64,000 nt of DNA from JAEUQQ01 sp963697285 (GCA_963697285.1 CAVONI010000012.1:930001-994000), one strand, 5' to 3'. Positions 25,796-37,165 are shown, counted from the first letter of the stretch. Notes: generated by a model from the letters alone, not told the origin. Numbers and translations: made by a program.

Positions 25796-27589
25796 TTACC
25801 GGGCGGGGGCTTCCTGCTCGCGATACTGGAGTTGGTAGAGGCGGTGGTAGATGCCGCGTTGGGCGAGGAGTTCCTGGTGGCTGCCCTGCTCCCGCAGTTC
25901 GCCACGATGCATCACGAGGATGCGGTCCATGTCCTGGATCGTTGACAAGCGATGGGCGATGGCGACGGTGGTGCGTTCCGCCATCAGGGTTCGCAGCGCA
26001 TCGCGGATGAGCAGTTCGGTCTCGGTGTCGACGCTGGACGTCGCCTCGTCGAGCACCAGCACGCGTGGGTCGTGTGCGAGCGCCCGCGCGAACGACAGCA
26101 ATTGCTTCTGCCCCACCGACAGCGTCGCGCCACGTTCGGCGACCGGCGTCTGGTACCCGAGCGGCATGCGGTCGATGAACACGTCCGCGTGCACTGCCTC
26201 GGCCGCCCGCCGCACGGCGCCGTCGTCGATGCCTTCGGTCCCGAGCCGGATGTTGCTCGCCACCGTCCCCGAGAACAGGTGGACGTCCTGCAGCACCAGC
26301 CCGAAGTGCCTCCGCAGTTCCTGGAGCGGCCACTCCCTCACGTCGATCCCGTCGACCAGGATGCGCCCTTTCTGCACGTCGTAGAACCGCAGGACCAGGT
26401 TGATGATGGTGGTCTTGCCCGCGCCGGTCGCCCCGACGACGCCGACGCGCTGCCCGGGCCGCACCTCGAACGACACGTCGCGCAGGACCCACGCCTCGTC
26501 TCGATAGGCAAACCAGACGTGGTCGAAGACGATGTGGCCGTGCGCCGTGCCGTCGGGAATCGCCGGCCGGGCTGGCACCAGCGGGCTGACGATGTCGACA
26601 CGCGTGTCGAGCAGGCCGAAGATGCGCTCGGAGGAGGCCATCGCCGACTGCAGCACGTTGAACTTCTCAGACATGTCGCTGATGGGCCTGAAGAATCGCT
26701 GCGCGTACTGCAGGAACGCCACCATCGCGCCCAGCGTCAGCGCGCCCGTCCCGACCCATCCGCCGCCCACCCAGATGATGAGGGCGGTCGCCATCGCCGA
26801 CACGAACTCGATGGCCGGATAGAACACGGCGTAATAGAAGATGCCGTCGATGTTGACGTCGCGGTGCGCGCGGTTGATCGCGTCGAACGCCTCGAAGTTC
26901 CTCGCCTCGCGCCTGAACACCTGCACGGTCGTCATGCCGGTGACGTTTTCCTGCAGGAAGGCGTTGATGCGCGCAATCCACGTGCGCACCTGGCGGTACG
27001 ACTCGCGGACGCGCCGCCTGAACCACTGCGTGATGAGGACGATGCCCGGCAGCACCGAGAACGTCAACAGCGCCAGCCGCCAGTCCATCACGCTCAGGAC
27101 GACCATGATGCCGACCAGCGTGAACACGTCGCCGAAGATCGCGATGACGCCCGACGAGAACATCTCGTTGAGGACGTCGACGTCGGTCGTCACCCGCGTC
27201 ATGAGCCGGCCGACGGGCGTCCGGTCGTAGTGCGCCAGGTCGATGCGCTGCAGGTGCGTGGCCAGCTCCATGCGGACGTCGCGCATGATGCGCTGCCCCG
27301 TCATCTGCATGAGCCACGTCTGCACGTACTCGAGCGTGAACGATCCGACGAGCACCGCGAAGAACACGAGCGCGAGCCAGTTCAGGCCGACGAGGTCGCC
27401 CGCCGCGATGTAGCGATCGATCGCGATCTTGGTGATCCACGGCTGCGCAAGCTGCAGGACGGATGCCGCCACGATGGCCAGCAACGCCAGGACGGCATGG
27501 TGCCAGTACGGCCAGAGGTACCGCATCAGCCGGCGCATCAGGCGGCTGTCGTAGGCCCGTCCCAGTACCTCTTCCTCGTGCGCGGCCAT
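25796..27589 (-). CDS. ABC exporter half-transporter, catalytic-site subunit (MdlB/MsbA type)
   Basis: A 597-residue fused permease/ATPase. Six membrane helices occupy residues about 20-320. The nucleotide-binding domain has Walker A GVVGATGAGKTT, a signature with a change (LSVGQ instead of LSGGQ), Walker B VLVLDEATSSVD with the catalytic Glu, and the switch His in AIAHRLSTI. The neighbouring half-transporter has the complementary pattern, so the pair should form a heterodimer with one degenerate ATP site. ATG at 27589, 12 bases after the partner gene. Substrate unknown, lipid or drug export likely. Confidence 0.92.
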   Translation of the reverse strand: MAAHEEEVLGRAYDSRLMRRLMRYLWPYWHHAVLALLAIVAASVLQLAQPWITKIAIDRYIAAGDLVGLNWLALVFFAVLVGSFTLEYVQTWLMQMTGQRIMRDVRMELATHLQRIDLAHYDRTPVGRLMTRVTTDVDVLNEMFSSGVIAIFGDVFTLVGIMVVLSVMDWRLALLTFSVLPGIVLITQWFRRRVRESYRQVRTWIARINAFLQENVTGMTTVQVFRREARNFEAFDAINRAHRDVNIDGIFYYAVFYPAIEFVSAMATALIIWVGGGWVGTGALTLGAMVAFLQYAQRFFRPISDMSEKFNVLQSAMASSERIFGLLDTRVDIVSPLVPARPAIPDGTAHGHIVFDHVWFAYRDEAWVLRDVSFEVRPGQRVGVVGATGAGKTTIINLVLRFYDVQKGRILVDGIDVREWPLQELRRHFGLVLQDVHLFSGTVASNIRLGTEGIDDGAVRRAAEAVHADVFIDRMPLGYQTPVAERGATLSVGQKQLLSFARALAHDPRVLVLDEATSSVDTETELLIRDALRTLMAERTTVAIAHRLSTIQDMDRILVMHRGELREQGSHQELLAQRGIYHRLYQLQYREQEAPAR

Positions 27590-27601
27590 GGTGAGCTGCC
27601 G

Positions 27602-29356
27602 CTACGAGGCGGCCAGTTCCTCCTCGAGCAGTTGCGTCCGGTGGAGGTCGGCATAGAAGCCGCCACGCGCGACGAGTTCGTCGTGCGTGCCGCTCTGGCT
27701 GATGCGCCCGTCCTCCATCACGACGATGAGATCGGCATGGCGGACGGTCGACACGCGATGCGACACGATGATGGCCGTGCGGTCGCGCATCACGTCGCGC
27801 AGCCGCAACAGGATCTCCTCCTCGGTGTAGGTGTCCACTGCCGACAGCGCATCGTCGAGCAGCAGGATCGGCGCATCGAGGATGATCGCCCGCGCGATCG
27901 CCGTGCGTTGCTTCTGCCCTCCCGACAGTGTCAGGCCGCGCTCGCCCACGTCGGTGGCGTATCCCCGCGGGAAGTGCGCGACGTCCTTGTCGAGCCGCGC
28001 AATCGCGGCGGCGCCGGCAATGCGCTCGGCGCTGGCGGTCCCGTCGGGCAGGCCGAATGCGATGTTGCTGGCCAGCGAGTCGGAGAAGAGGAAGGGTTCC
28101 TGTGGCACGAGCGCGATGGCGCCCCGCAGGGTGCGCAACGGGAAATCGCGCACGTCGATGCCGTCGATGAAGACCGACCGCGGCGGCGGATCCTGCAGTC
28201 GCGGCAGCACGTTCAGCAGGGTCGACTTGCCGGATCCCGTGGGGCCGACGATGGCCACCGTCTGGCCCGGCGCGATGGTCAGCGAGATGTCGTGCAACAC
28301 CGGGTGCGCGGGGTCGAAGCCGAACGTCAGCGATCGGAACTCGATGCTCCCGCGCACCGTGGCGCCCTCGGCGACCAGGGGGCTGACGGGATCCGCGATC
28401 GTCGGGGGTTCGTCGAGCACCGCGCGCATGCGGTTCCACGACGCCATGCCGCGTTGCATCATGTTGGTGACCCAGCCGAAGGCAATCATCGGCCAGCTCA
28501 GCATGGTCAGGTACGAGTTGAATGCGACGAACTCGCCGAGCGAGAGCCGCCCCGCAATGACCTCGCGGCTGCCCAACCAGAGGATCAGCATCGCGGCACA
28601 CCCGAGCAGGAAGGTCATGCTCGGAAAGAAGGCGGCCTGCAGGACGATGAGGCGCCGGTTGCGCGCGACGTACTCGTCGTTGGCGGAGCGGAACCGCTCG
28701 AGTTCGGCGTCTTCCTGGCCGTACGCGCGAACGACCCGCACGCCGGCGAGCGTCTCCTGGCTGATCGCGCTCAGTTCCGAGAGCTGCGCCTGGATGCGCT
28801 CGAAACGCCTGTGGATCGCCGAGCCGAAGACCTTGACCACCACCGAGACGCATGGCAGCGCGAGCATGGCGACGCCCGTGAGTCTCGGGCTCAGTGACAG
28901 CATCATCAGCACGGCGACGATGAACAGCACGACCGTGGTCGTGGCATACATGACCGCCGGCCCGATCATCATGCGCACGGCGTTGAGGTCGTTCGTGGCG
29001 CGCGACATCAGGTCGCCGGTGCGGTTGCGCTGGTAGTACGACAACGACAGCCGCTGCAGCGCGGCGAAGAAGTCGTTGCGCATGTCGTACTCGATGTGCC
29101 GTGATGCCCCGATGGTGATCCGGCGCATCCAGAACCGGAAGACGCCGCCGACCGCGTAGACCAGCAGGATGGCACCAGCGTAGGCCGCCAGCTTCGCCCG
29201 GGTGATCGCGCCGGCGAGGTCGTCAACGGCGAGCTTGAGGATCCAGGGCGACAGCAGCGAGATGCCGGTGTTGATCAGCGCACATGCGAGCCCGAGGCCG
29301 AACGCCGTGCGGTAGCGCCACGCGTAGGGCCAGAGCTGTCGCAGTGCGGTGCGCAT
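27602..29356 (-). CDS. ABC exporter half-transporter, degenerate-site subunit (MdlA type)
   Basis: A 584-residue permease/ATPase fusion. The membrane region covers residues about 15-300. The ATPase has Walker A AIVGPTGSGKST, Q-loop LVPQEPFLF, a canonical signature LSGGQKQR, and Walker B LLLDDALSAVD in which the catalytic Glu is Asp. Combined with the partner's LSVGQ signature this makes the classical asymmetric heterodimer, as in TM287/288 or BmrCD. It is the first gene of the pair (ATG 29356). Confidence 0.92.
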   Translation of the reverse strand: MRTALRQLWPYAWRYRTAFGLGLACALINTGISLLSPWILKLAVDDLAGAITRAKLAAYAGAILLVYAVGGVFRFWMRRITIGASRHIEYDMRNDFFAALQRLSLSYYQRNRTGDLMSRATNDLNAVRMMIGPAVMYATTTVVLFIVAVLMMLSLSPRLTGVAMLALPCVSVVVKVFGSAIHRRFERIQAQLSELSAISQETLAGVRVVRAYGQEDAELERFRSANDEYVARNRRLIVLQAAFFPSMTFLLGCAAMLILWLGSREVIAGRLSLGEFVAFNSYLTMLSWPMIAFGWVTNMMQRGMASWNRMRAVLDEPPTIADPVSPLVAEGATVRGSIEFRSLTFGFDPAHPVLHDISLTIAPGQTVAIVGPTGSGKSTLLNVLPRLQDPPPRSVFIDGIDVRDFPLRTLRGAIALVPQEPFLFSDSLASNIAFGLPDGTASAERIAGAAAIARLDKDVAHFPRGYATDVGERGLTLSGGQKQRTAIARAIILDAPILLLDDALSAVDTYTEEEILLRLRDVMRDRTAIIVSHRVSTVRHADLIVVMEDGRISQSGTHDELVARGGFYADLHRTQLLEEELAAS

Positions 29357-29508
29357 CCTCGCCAGTATAGACGACCGGTCGTGAGCCGCCGGCGCCCTAT
29401 GCTATTCTTCGACGTCTTCCCAGCGACGCCGCTCACGCGGCGCGATGCCTCGCGACGTCCAGCCGTCGTGCACGACACCAACGACCTCCGGGAAACGGAC
29501 ACACACCG

Positions 29509-30333
29509 ATGCAACACGGACGACGATTTCTCACCATGCTGGCCGCCGGTGCCCTGATGGCCTGGTCGGCCGTCACGGCCGACGCACAGTACACCGGCAT
29601 GGCCGATCCGGCCACCGGCGAGACCTACCACGTCGAGCTGGCCGGCGGCGTCTGGAAGCCCACGATCACCGCAATCATCTCGAGCGAAGGCCTGGGCATT
29701 CCCGGCACGAACATCAACTTCGTCGATGACCTCGGCATCGTCGACGAGTCCTTCAAGGACTTCCGGGCGGTCGTGCGCCTCGCGCGGAAGCACAAGCTGC
29801 GCGCCAGCTACGTCCCCATCGAGTACGTTGCCGAGTCGACGCTGAAGCGCACCATCATCTTCAACGGGATCAGGTACGACATCGGCCTGCCCGTGAACTC
29901 GAAGCTCGACTTCAAGGCCTGGCGCTTCGGGTACGAGTACGACTTCGTCTACCGCGACCGCGGCTTCATCGGCCTCATCCTCGAGGCCAAGTACTCCGAC
30001 GTCGAAGCCGAGCTCGTCAGCCCGTTCACCAGCGACTTCGTGAGCGCCAAGGCGCCCGTGCCTGCCCTCGGCCTGATTGCCCGCGGCTACGTGTTCGCCA
30101 ACGTGGCCCTCACGGGCGAACTGACCGGCATCAAGCTGCCCGGCAACATCGAGTCGCTCGACAACAACACGGGCGAGTACTGGGATCTCGATCTCTACGG
30201 CACCCTCAACTTCAGCGACAACTTCGGCGTGCAGGGGGGATACCGCCGGCTGTCGGTCGAGTACCGGATCGACGAGGACTTCGGCGACCTGAAGCTGTCG
30301 GGCTACTACGTCAACGGGGTGGTGCGGTTCTAG
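29509..30333 (+). CDS. Outer-membrane beta-barrel protein
   Basis: A signal peptide ends near TADAQ (residues 1-27). The rest alternates aromatic and polar strands (KLRASYVPIEYVAES, LDFKAWRFGYEYDFVY, DLYGTLNFSDNFGVQGGY) and ends with a C-terminal Phe (GYYVNGVVRF), the usual barrel-assembly signal. 274 residues fits an 8-10 strand barrel. No named family recognised. It is divergent from the ABC genes with a 152-base gap in which I see no clear promoter. Confidence 0.75.
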   Translation: MQHGRRFLTMLAAGALMAWSAVTADAQYTGMADPATGETYHVELAGGVWKPTITAIISSEGLGIPGTNINFVDDLGIVDESFKDFRAVVRLARKHKLRASYVPIEYVAESTLKRTIIFNGIRYDIGLPVNSKLDFKAWRFGYEYDFVYRDRGFIGLILEAKYSDVEAELVSPFTSDFVSAKAPVPALGLIARGYVFANVALTGELTGIKLPGNIESLDNNTGEYWDLDLYGTLNFSDNFGVQGGYRRLSVEYRIDEDFGDLKLSGYYVNGVVRF

Positions 30334-30364
30334 CGCTTCTGATGCTCGGCCGCACCGGCGATGG

Positions 30365-30766
30365 TCACTCGCGCGTGAGGCTTACCCGGGGGATGTCGGT
30401 CTTCGAGAAGTCGTCTCCCTTGAAGAGCAGCGGCTCGCCCGACGTGACGGCGAGAGCATAGGAGAAGCAGTCGCCGAAGTTCAGCGCGGCCTCGTGCCTG
30501 CCCCGGCCGAAGCGACGCCACGCGGCGCGGGCTGCCTCGACCTGATCGCTCGTCACCGACACGATCTCGATCGCCGTCTTGTGCAGCAGCAGGTCGAACT
30601 CGCGGCCGCCGGCGGGGCCGAGGCGAGCCTCGACGAGGATGGCTGCTTCGAGGGCCGAGGCGGCAGACATCAGCCGCACCGGATCGGCGTCGAGGGCGAT
30701 CTCGATGTCGTCGGCCTCGCGTTCGTTCAACAACAGCGCCAGGACCGCCGACGTGTCGATGACCAT
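30365..30766 (-). CDS. vapC: PIN-domain toxin VapC
   Basis: A PIN-fold ribonuclease, toxin of a type II module. Acidic residues are at MVIDTSAVLALLL (Asp4), the Glu of ASALEAAILVEARL, NFGDCFSYALA and FKGDDFSKTDIPRV. 133 residues. The ATG at 30766 overlaps the antitoxin stop (ATGA); an apparent longer N-terminus is antitoxin sequence in another frame. Confidence 0.9.
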   Translation of the reverse strand: MVIDTSAVLALLLNEREADDIEIALDADPVRLMSAASALEAAILVEARLGPAGGREFDLLLHKTAIEIVSVTSDQVEAARAAWRRFGRGRHEAALNFGDCFSYALAVTSGEPLLFKGDDFSKTDIPRVSLTRE

Positions 30767-31020
30767 CAGCGGGGGATTCCCGAGGCGTCGTAGCCCAGGA
30801 TGTCGTCTGCGCTGCGCGCGTCCACGACTGGCAGCGCGGCGCACCGTCGCCGGATCGCTCGGATCTCGTCCCGGAGCGTCGGCCCCTTCGTCCTGCCCTG
30901 CTCGCGTTGAAGCCGCTGCCGGAGGGCGTTGATCACTGCGTCGGTCAGGCTCTCCCCGGTCGTGGCCGCGAGTTCGCGGGCCAACCGGTCGGCCTCCGGG
31001 TGCTTGATGCTGAGGGCCAT
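30766..31020 (-). CDS. vapB: VapB-type antitoxin
   Basis: 84 residues. It begins MALSIKHPEADRLARELAATTGES, the N-terminal pattern of the Rv0623/PSK-like VapB transcription factors, and a basic C-terminal part should wrap the toxin. It is coupled by a four-base overlap to vapC. The upstream 35 bases (31021-31055) are strikingly AT-rich for this genome and probably hold the promoter/operator, but no clean dyad could be defined. Confidence 0.85.
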   Translation of the reverse strand: MALSIKHPEADRLARELAATTGESLTDAVINALRQRLQREQGRTKGPTLRDEIRAIRRRCAALPVVDARSADDILGYDASGIPR

Positions 31021-31165
31021 CTATCTTCTATACAACTGTCGATAATCTACCAACATGCGAGGACTGGCGTCAATCGCGTGCAGACGCCTCCTCGGCGAAG
31101 CAGGTGTGGCGACCGACGAAGAGGTCCACCTTCGACCGCCTGGTACTTCCTTGCCGGTCGCGGTG

Positions 31166-33906
31166 TCAGGGGAACGACAACCACACGCCAAGAAGGCGGG
31201 GGTCGGTAGACGCCTTGTCGACCTCGAGTGGACGGAACCCGCGCGAGGCGCGGATGACGACGCGGGCGGCGCCCTCGATCCACGTCACGTCGAGCGCGAC
31301 GGTGCGCTCCTCGTTGGGCGCGAGGGTCAGCGACTGCGTCGAGTCACCGGTGAGCGTCACCTGGTTCTCGAATGGCCCGTTGCGCAGGAAGAGGCGCAGC
31401 GGCCCCGCCGGCCGCCTCACCCTCACGGGCAACCAGCATCGGCACGTCGGCCGATGGCCTGATCCACATCCCGTCGCGCTCGACATAGAGCAGCATCCGA
31501 CAGCAGGTAGATGACGGAGGCACCACCGGCCGCGACGCGCTCGACGTTCTCGAGGCCGAGTCGCTCGATCTCGATGGCGCACCTGCACGGGCTGCAGGAT
31601 CACCTCGGTCACTGCCTGCACCGCTTCGGCCGGTCCTCGCACGGTAACCAGCTGCACGGGCACGACGAGGTCGAACTCCGCGGTGGCCGTCGCCGCGACC
31701 TTCGTGCTGGCTCCAGTCCAGCGACCGCAGGGCGGGCCTTCGCGGCCGATGGCGACGTCGAGGCCGCCCGCGGCAGCGTTCCTCGTCGCAACGCGCAGGC
31801 GGTACCTGCCCGCCGGCAACGCGCCGGCAGCAAACGCACTCCCGCGAGGTGCCCGCCGCAGCGACGTGGAGAACGACAGGCGGCCGACGAGTTCGTCGAA
31901 GGCGATCTGCTTCGTCGTGCGCTCCAGGCGACCGAAGCCGTCGTTGCGCGGGGCGCCCCGATAGACCACCGCCAACGCACGCGCCATCGGATCGCCGAGG
32001 GCGTCGGTGAGGCGCACCTGCGACGCGTCTGGCCGGACACCGCGAACGCCACGCATCGACCACGCGAGGTGAGCGGCACCAGACGAGGCCACGACCGCCG
32101 TGACGAGCATCCCGAGCGCCACGGCGCCGCGCGAAGTGCGGCCGCGTCGGCTCATCGCCAGGCCGGCGACCAGGGATGCCAGCGGCACGCAGGCCCAGGC
32201 CAGCGTCTGCCAGAGCGCAACGTCGAGCGTATCGCGGTGAAGGGCCGGCAACGCCTGCGAGAGGTCGGCGACCGGCGACGCCCAGTCTGCGACCACGGCA
32301 AAGCCGTCGCGGCTGTTGAAGGCCAGGGTGCCGCGCTGCACCGTCAGCAACGCCACGAGCACGACGGCCGACAGCACGATGAGCCCGAGCATCGCGGCCC
32401 GCGACGCACGCGAACGCCACCGGTGCCACGCGACCGCCGCAGGAATCGCGAGGGGCAGCACGATCGGGGTGAGGAAACGTGCAGGAGCGCTCGCGCCTCC
32501 CCACCACATCACGTAGGAGGCCGCCAGCCCCGCGTAGGGCACGGCGACCGCCACGAGCACGAGCGCCATCATGGCCGGCGATACGGATGGTGTTCCCTGG
32601 GCTGCCCCCTCCGGGACGTCGCGGTGCCGACGCAGCATCACCACGATGCCGACGATCCCGAGCGCGAGCGCCGGTGCATATGCCAGCAACCCGAACTGCT
32701 GATCGAACAGCAGGCCGGTGATTCCGCGCGGGATGTTTCCCGGTCCGCTTTGCGTGTATCCGCCGTACGGCGCCGACGGGTCGAACGCCCCGTAGACGAT
32801 CTTGAAGAACGCGAGCCACGACAGCGCCCCGACCGAGAGCGGCACGAGCCAGGCGACGAGTGCGCGCGTCGCTCGCCGGCGCCACAGGGTCCACGCGACC
32901 GCCAGACCGATCACCAGCGCGATCGGGGCATTGCGCGTGTGGAGCCACGGCAGCACGGCCACGGCCGATGCCTGCAGTCCAGGGCGCCACGCCGGCGTAT
33001 CGCCGCAGCAGGAACAGCGCCCAGATGCCAACCAGGACGCACACGCCTGACAGGCCATCGGGAAAGACGGTGAAGGTGTGGACGATGAAGGTGATCGACG
33101 TGGCGACAACGGCCCATCCCGCCCAGGCGGCGGCCGGGTTGCCCGTCATCCGATACCCCAGCCACCACGAGAGCGCCGCACCCAGGGCACCGCAGAGGAT
33201 CAGGAAGACGACGACGCCAGGGTAGCCGGCAACGAGGAAGGCGGGGAGGACGATCGCCGACAGGCCGGGCGCGTGGATGGAGTAGATCTGGCGGTTCACG
33301 CCGCGCCTGAGATAGTCGGGGGGCAACGCACTCGGGTAGTACGCGAGGTAGTCGCTGCGGATGTGGTTGTTCTCGATCTGGAGGTCGCCGTCTCGGATCA
33401 GGCTTTGCGTGATCACGAGATAGTGCGGCTCGTCGCCGCCCGGCAACACGTCCTGGAACTGCAGGGCCCCGGCCCCCGACACCAGTGCGACGACCAGGCC
33501 GGCAAGCCATGGCGCGCGACGCGGATCTCTCGAGTGCCGCGATGACCGCCGCGGGCACGGGTACAGGACCCGAGACCAGACACGCGACCAGGATCAGGGT
33601 CCACCAGAGTCCCGTCACGGGCCCGGTGAACAGCAGGAAGGCATCGACGGTCGTGCCCGGAAGCCACGGCAGGACGAACGCCAGCGCGGCAAACAGCGGC
33701 AAGCTCCGCGCGATCGTGAAGCGCAGGCCGAACACCACCGCGCACGACACGGCGACCGTCGCTGCGAGCACCCAGGCAGGAGGCAGGACGCCGAGGCGAC
33801 CGCCCGTGTGGGCCACCGCGAGCACGCCGAGGGAACACCAGGCGCCGAGACCGGCCGAGGCTGCTGCGAGCAGGCGCGCCAGCACGCGCACGAGCGTCCC
33901 CGTCAT
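31166..33906 (-). pseudogene. Large glycosyltransferase-39-like membrane protein, five frameshifts
   Basis: One polytopic membrane protein can be followed through three frames. It runs from the ATG at 33906 (RVLARLLAAASAGLGAW and more helices), through GGDEPHYLVITQSLIRDGDL and several helices, to a C-terminal soluble beta-rich domain ending RLLGVWLSFP. Frames change near 33515-33545, 32975-32995, 31590, 31500 and 31420; sequence on both sides is clearly coding, so the breaks look recent or technical. The DEPHYL motif and topology recall GT-C-type dolichyl-phosphate-sugar transferases common in Acidobacteriota. It is divergent from the next gene with only 16 bases between start codons. Confidence 0.65.
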
Positions 33907-33922
33907 CGGGGCGTATGCTACC

Positions 33923-35576
33923 ATGCGCCCCGTGCGCGCCCGGACGATCGAAGTGGCCAGTGTGTGCGCCGTGGCCCTCGGTCTGTCGGTGCTCATGACA
34001 TGGCCGCTGGCCGGCGGCCTGGGCACGCTGGGTCGCACCAACACCGGCGACGGCCTGTTCTCGATCTGGTGTGTCGCGTGGGTCGCCCGCGCGATTGCCA
34101 CCGACCCCGCCAACCTCTTCGACGCCAACATCTTCTTCCCGCACAAGGCGACGCTCGCCTACTCGGAAGCGAACTTCGTCCCGGGCCTGCTGGCGGTGCC
34201 CGCGTGGGTCGCGACCGGAAACCCGTACTTCGCGCACAACGTGGTCGTGCTGATCGCGTTCGCGCTCTCGCTCGCGGGCGGCTACGTGCTGGCGAAGCAC
34301 CTGACGGGAAGCCGCCTGGCGGCATTCAGTGCGGGCATCGCGTTCGCCTTCTGCCCGTTCATCTTCGCCCGCACGGCGCACATGCAGCTGCTGATGTCGG
34401 CAGGGCTGCCCTGGAGCATGTGGGCGTTGCACCGTTTCGTCGATGCGCCCTCGGCCGGCCGCGCGCTCGGCCTCGGGGTGGTGCTGACGTTGCAGGCACT
34501 GTCGTGCGCCTACTACGGCGTGTTCGTCGCGCTGCTGGTCGGCCTCGGCACGATCTGGTTCGCGGCGACCCGCGGGTGGTGGCGATCTCCACGCTACTGG
34601 GGCCTCGTCGCACTCGCCGCCGCGGTGAGCCTTGGGCTCGTGTTCCCGTTCTTCAAGCCGTTCCTCGACGTGCAGACCGAATCGGGCTTCGCGCGTTCGC
34701 TCGACGATGCGGCGATGTACTCGGCCGACTGGCGCGCGTGGGTGGTGTCGTCGGCATGGGCGCACCGGTGGGTGCTGCCGATCCTCGGGCAATGGAACGA
34801 GGTGCTGTTCCCGGGCGCCATCACGCTCGTGCTCGGCGTCGCTGGCCTGTGGCGGGTCACGCGGCGCGGTGACCTCACCGGCGGTGCGCGCGATGTTGCC
34901 GGCTACTACGGCCTCGTGGCACTCGTCGCATTCTGGGCGTCGTTCGGGCCGGCCCTCGGCCTGTACACGGTGCTGTTCAAGACCATCCCGGTCTTTGCGT
35001 TCCTCCGGGCCCCCGCACGCTTCGGCATCCTCGTGGTGCTCTCTCTCATCGTCGGCATGGCCTTCGCGCATGGCGCGGCTCGCGCGCACGACGTTCGGCT
35101 GGCGCCGTACGCTGCTGCAGGCGACGCCCGTGCTGCTGGTGGCCGAGCTCGCGACGTTTCCCATCGCCCTGCGCGAGGCCGTGCCGGTCAATCCCGCGTA
35201 CCGCCTGCTGGCCAACCTGCCCGCGGGGGTCGTCGTCGAGTTTCCGTTCTACTATCGCCGTACCGACTTCCCGCGACACGCCGAGTACATGGTCAACAGC
35301 ACGTATCACTGGCGACCGCTGATCAACGGCTACAGCGACCACATCCCGCAGGACTTCCGCGACATGGTCATCCCGCTCTCGTCGTTCCCTACGCGCGAGA
35401 GCTTTGCCATCCTCGAACAGCGGCGCGCGCGCTACGCCGTCTTCACGCTGAACGGGTACGACCGGCGCAGCCGCGAGAAACTGCTCGTCCGGCTCGAGCA
35501 ATACAGCCAGTACCTTCATCCGCTGAGTCGCGAGAACGACGTGTGGCTGTTCGAAATCGTCGACTGGCCGCGCTAG
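33923..35576 (+). CDS. Glycosyltransferase-C-like membrane protein (one frameshift)
   Basis: About ten membrane helices from ASVCAVALGLSVLMTW. The first exported loop carries GRTNTGDGLFSIWCVAWVARA and NLFDANIFFPHKATLAYSE, resembling the acidic first loop of GT-C transferases. A frame change near 35065-35090 joins to the C-terminal soluble part (GVVVEFPFYYRRTDFPRH, WRPLINGYSDHIPQD). It is paralogous to the gene that follows. Divergent from the gene at 33906; the facing promoters must overlap coding sequence. Confidence 0.7.
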
Positions 35577-37160
35577 CCCTGTTCGTGGCGTTCGCGGTCG
35601 CGCACACGTGGCCGCTGGCGCTCGCCCCGGGCACGACGGGGCGCGTCGATCACGCCGACACACTGCTCAACGCGTGGATCCTCGCGTGGGTGCCGCACGC
35701 GCTGATCACGCACCCGCTGCGCCTCTTCGACGCGAACATCTTCTATCCGTCGCACGACACGCTCGCCTTCTCAGAGCACCTGTTCGTGCCGGCATTGATG
35801 GGAGCGCCGCTCGCGTCGATGGGCGCGCCGCCACTGCTGGTGCACAACCTGCTGCTCATCGCCGGGATGGCGCTCACCGGGTGGGCGTGGTGCCTGCTCG
35901 GATGGCGCTGGACACGCGATGCGTTCGCGGCGGTGTTCGATCGGGACCGTCGCCGCGTTCAACGCGCACACGCTGACGCGCCTGCCGCACGTGCAGGCGA
36001 TGCACGTGGAGTTCCTGCCGTTCGCCCTGCTGGCGCTCGACCGGCTCATCGAGCGCGTCCGGTGGCGCGACGCGGCCCAACTGTCGCTGGCGTTCGTGCT
36101 GCAAGCGCTCTGCTCGGGTTACCTCCTGGTGCTGACGGCGCTTTCGCTCACCGTGATGGCCGCCGTGCGCGTGCGCGAGTGGGTCGATGCCGGGCGTCGT
36201 TGGCGCTTCCTGTGGGCCGGCGTGGGCGCCGCACTCGCGAGCGTGCTGCTCCTCGCGCCTTTCCTGCTGCCATACGTCCGCGTGCAGCGCGCCGAAGGCA
36301 TGACGCGCTCGCTCGACGAGGTGGCGCTGTACTCGGCGGTGCCGATCGACTACCTGACCACGGCGGCGCGGCTGCACTTCGATGCCTGGAGCCACGTGTT
36401 CTACCGCTCGACCGACGCGCTGTTCCCCGGGGTGGCGGTGCTCGTGCTCGCCGCATGGGCCATCGCGCGCGGCATCGCATGGCGTGACGTTCGTGCACGC
36501 GCGATGCTGCTGCTCGCCGTCGTGGCGTTCGTCGCATCGCTCGGGCCGCGCGTTCCCGGGTACGCCATCGCCTGGGAGTGGGTCCCCGTGCTGCAGGGCA
36601 TTCGCGGCGCTGCGCGCTTCGGATACCTCGTGATCGTGAGCCTCGGCGTGGTCGCCGGGATCGGCCTGGCGCACGCACGGTCGCAGATGACGCCCCGCGT
36701 CGCGGTCGCGTTCGGGTTGGGCGCGGTGCTGCTGGCGCATGCGGACGCGTGGCGCGCGCCGCTGGCCTTCGCGCGCTTCCCGGGTATCCCGGCAATCTAC
36801 GACGTCCTCGCCGGCATTCCCCACGCGGTCATCGTCGAATTGCCGTTTCCTGCACCGGAGCGCGTGGATCGCAACGCTCCCGCCGTGCTCGCCTCGACGC
36901 GGCACTGGCAGCCGATGCTGAACGGCTACAGCGGATTCACGCCGGCCAGTTACGTCGAGCACGCGCGTGCCCTGGCTGGATTCCCCGACGACAGGTCGTG
37001 GCAGTTGCTGCGCGACCGCGGCGTGACGCACATCGTGCTCCACGCGGGCGCGTACGGCACCGCGACGCTCGAGTCGCTGGTGCGCGACGCGCGCCTCCGC
37101 CTCGTCGCCCGCGACACAGAGACGGTGGTGTTCCAGGTGCAGGCCGCCGGGCCGCCATGA
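35543..37160 (+). CDS. Second glycosyltransferase-C-like membrane protein (one frameshift)
   Basis: A tandem paralogue of the preceding gene. It has HTWPLALAPGT, DHADTLLNAWILAWV, LFDANIFYPSHDTLAFSEH, then after a frame change near 35937-35942 AAFNAHTLTRLPHVQAMH, further helices, and the same C-terminal soluble block (IVELPFPAPERV, HWQPMLNGYSGFTP). Both share the FDANIF-PxxxTLA and HWxPxxNGYS motifs. The likely GTG at 35543 overlaps the previous gene by 34 bases; a GTG at 35585 is possible. Function is inferred only from topology. Confidence 0.68.
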
Positions 37161-37165
37161 TCGCG

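Noticed and set aside
25952..28897. 981-residue plus-strand open frame across both ABC genes
   Set aside because: Composition is Arg/Asp/His-rich without domains, and it is fully antisense to two recognisable transporters.
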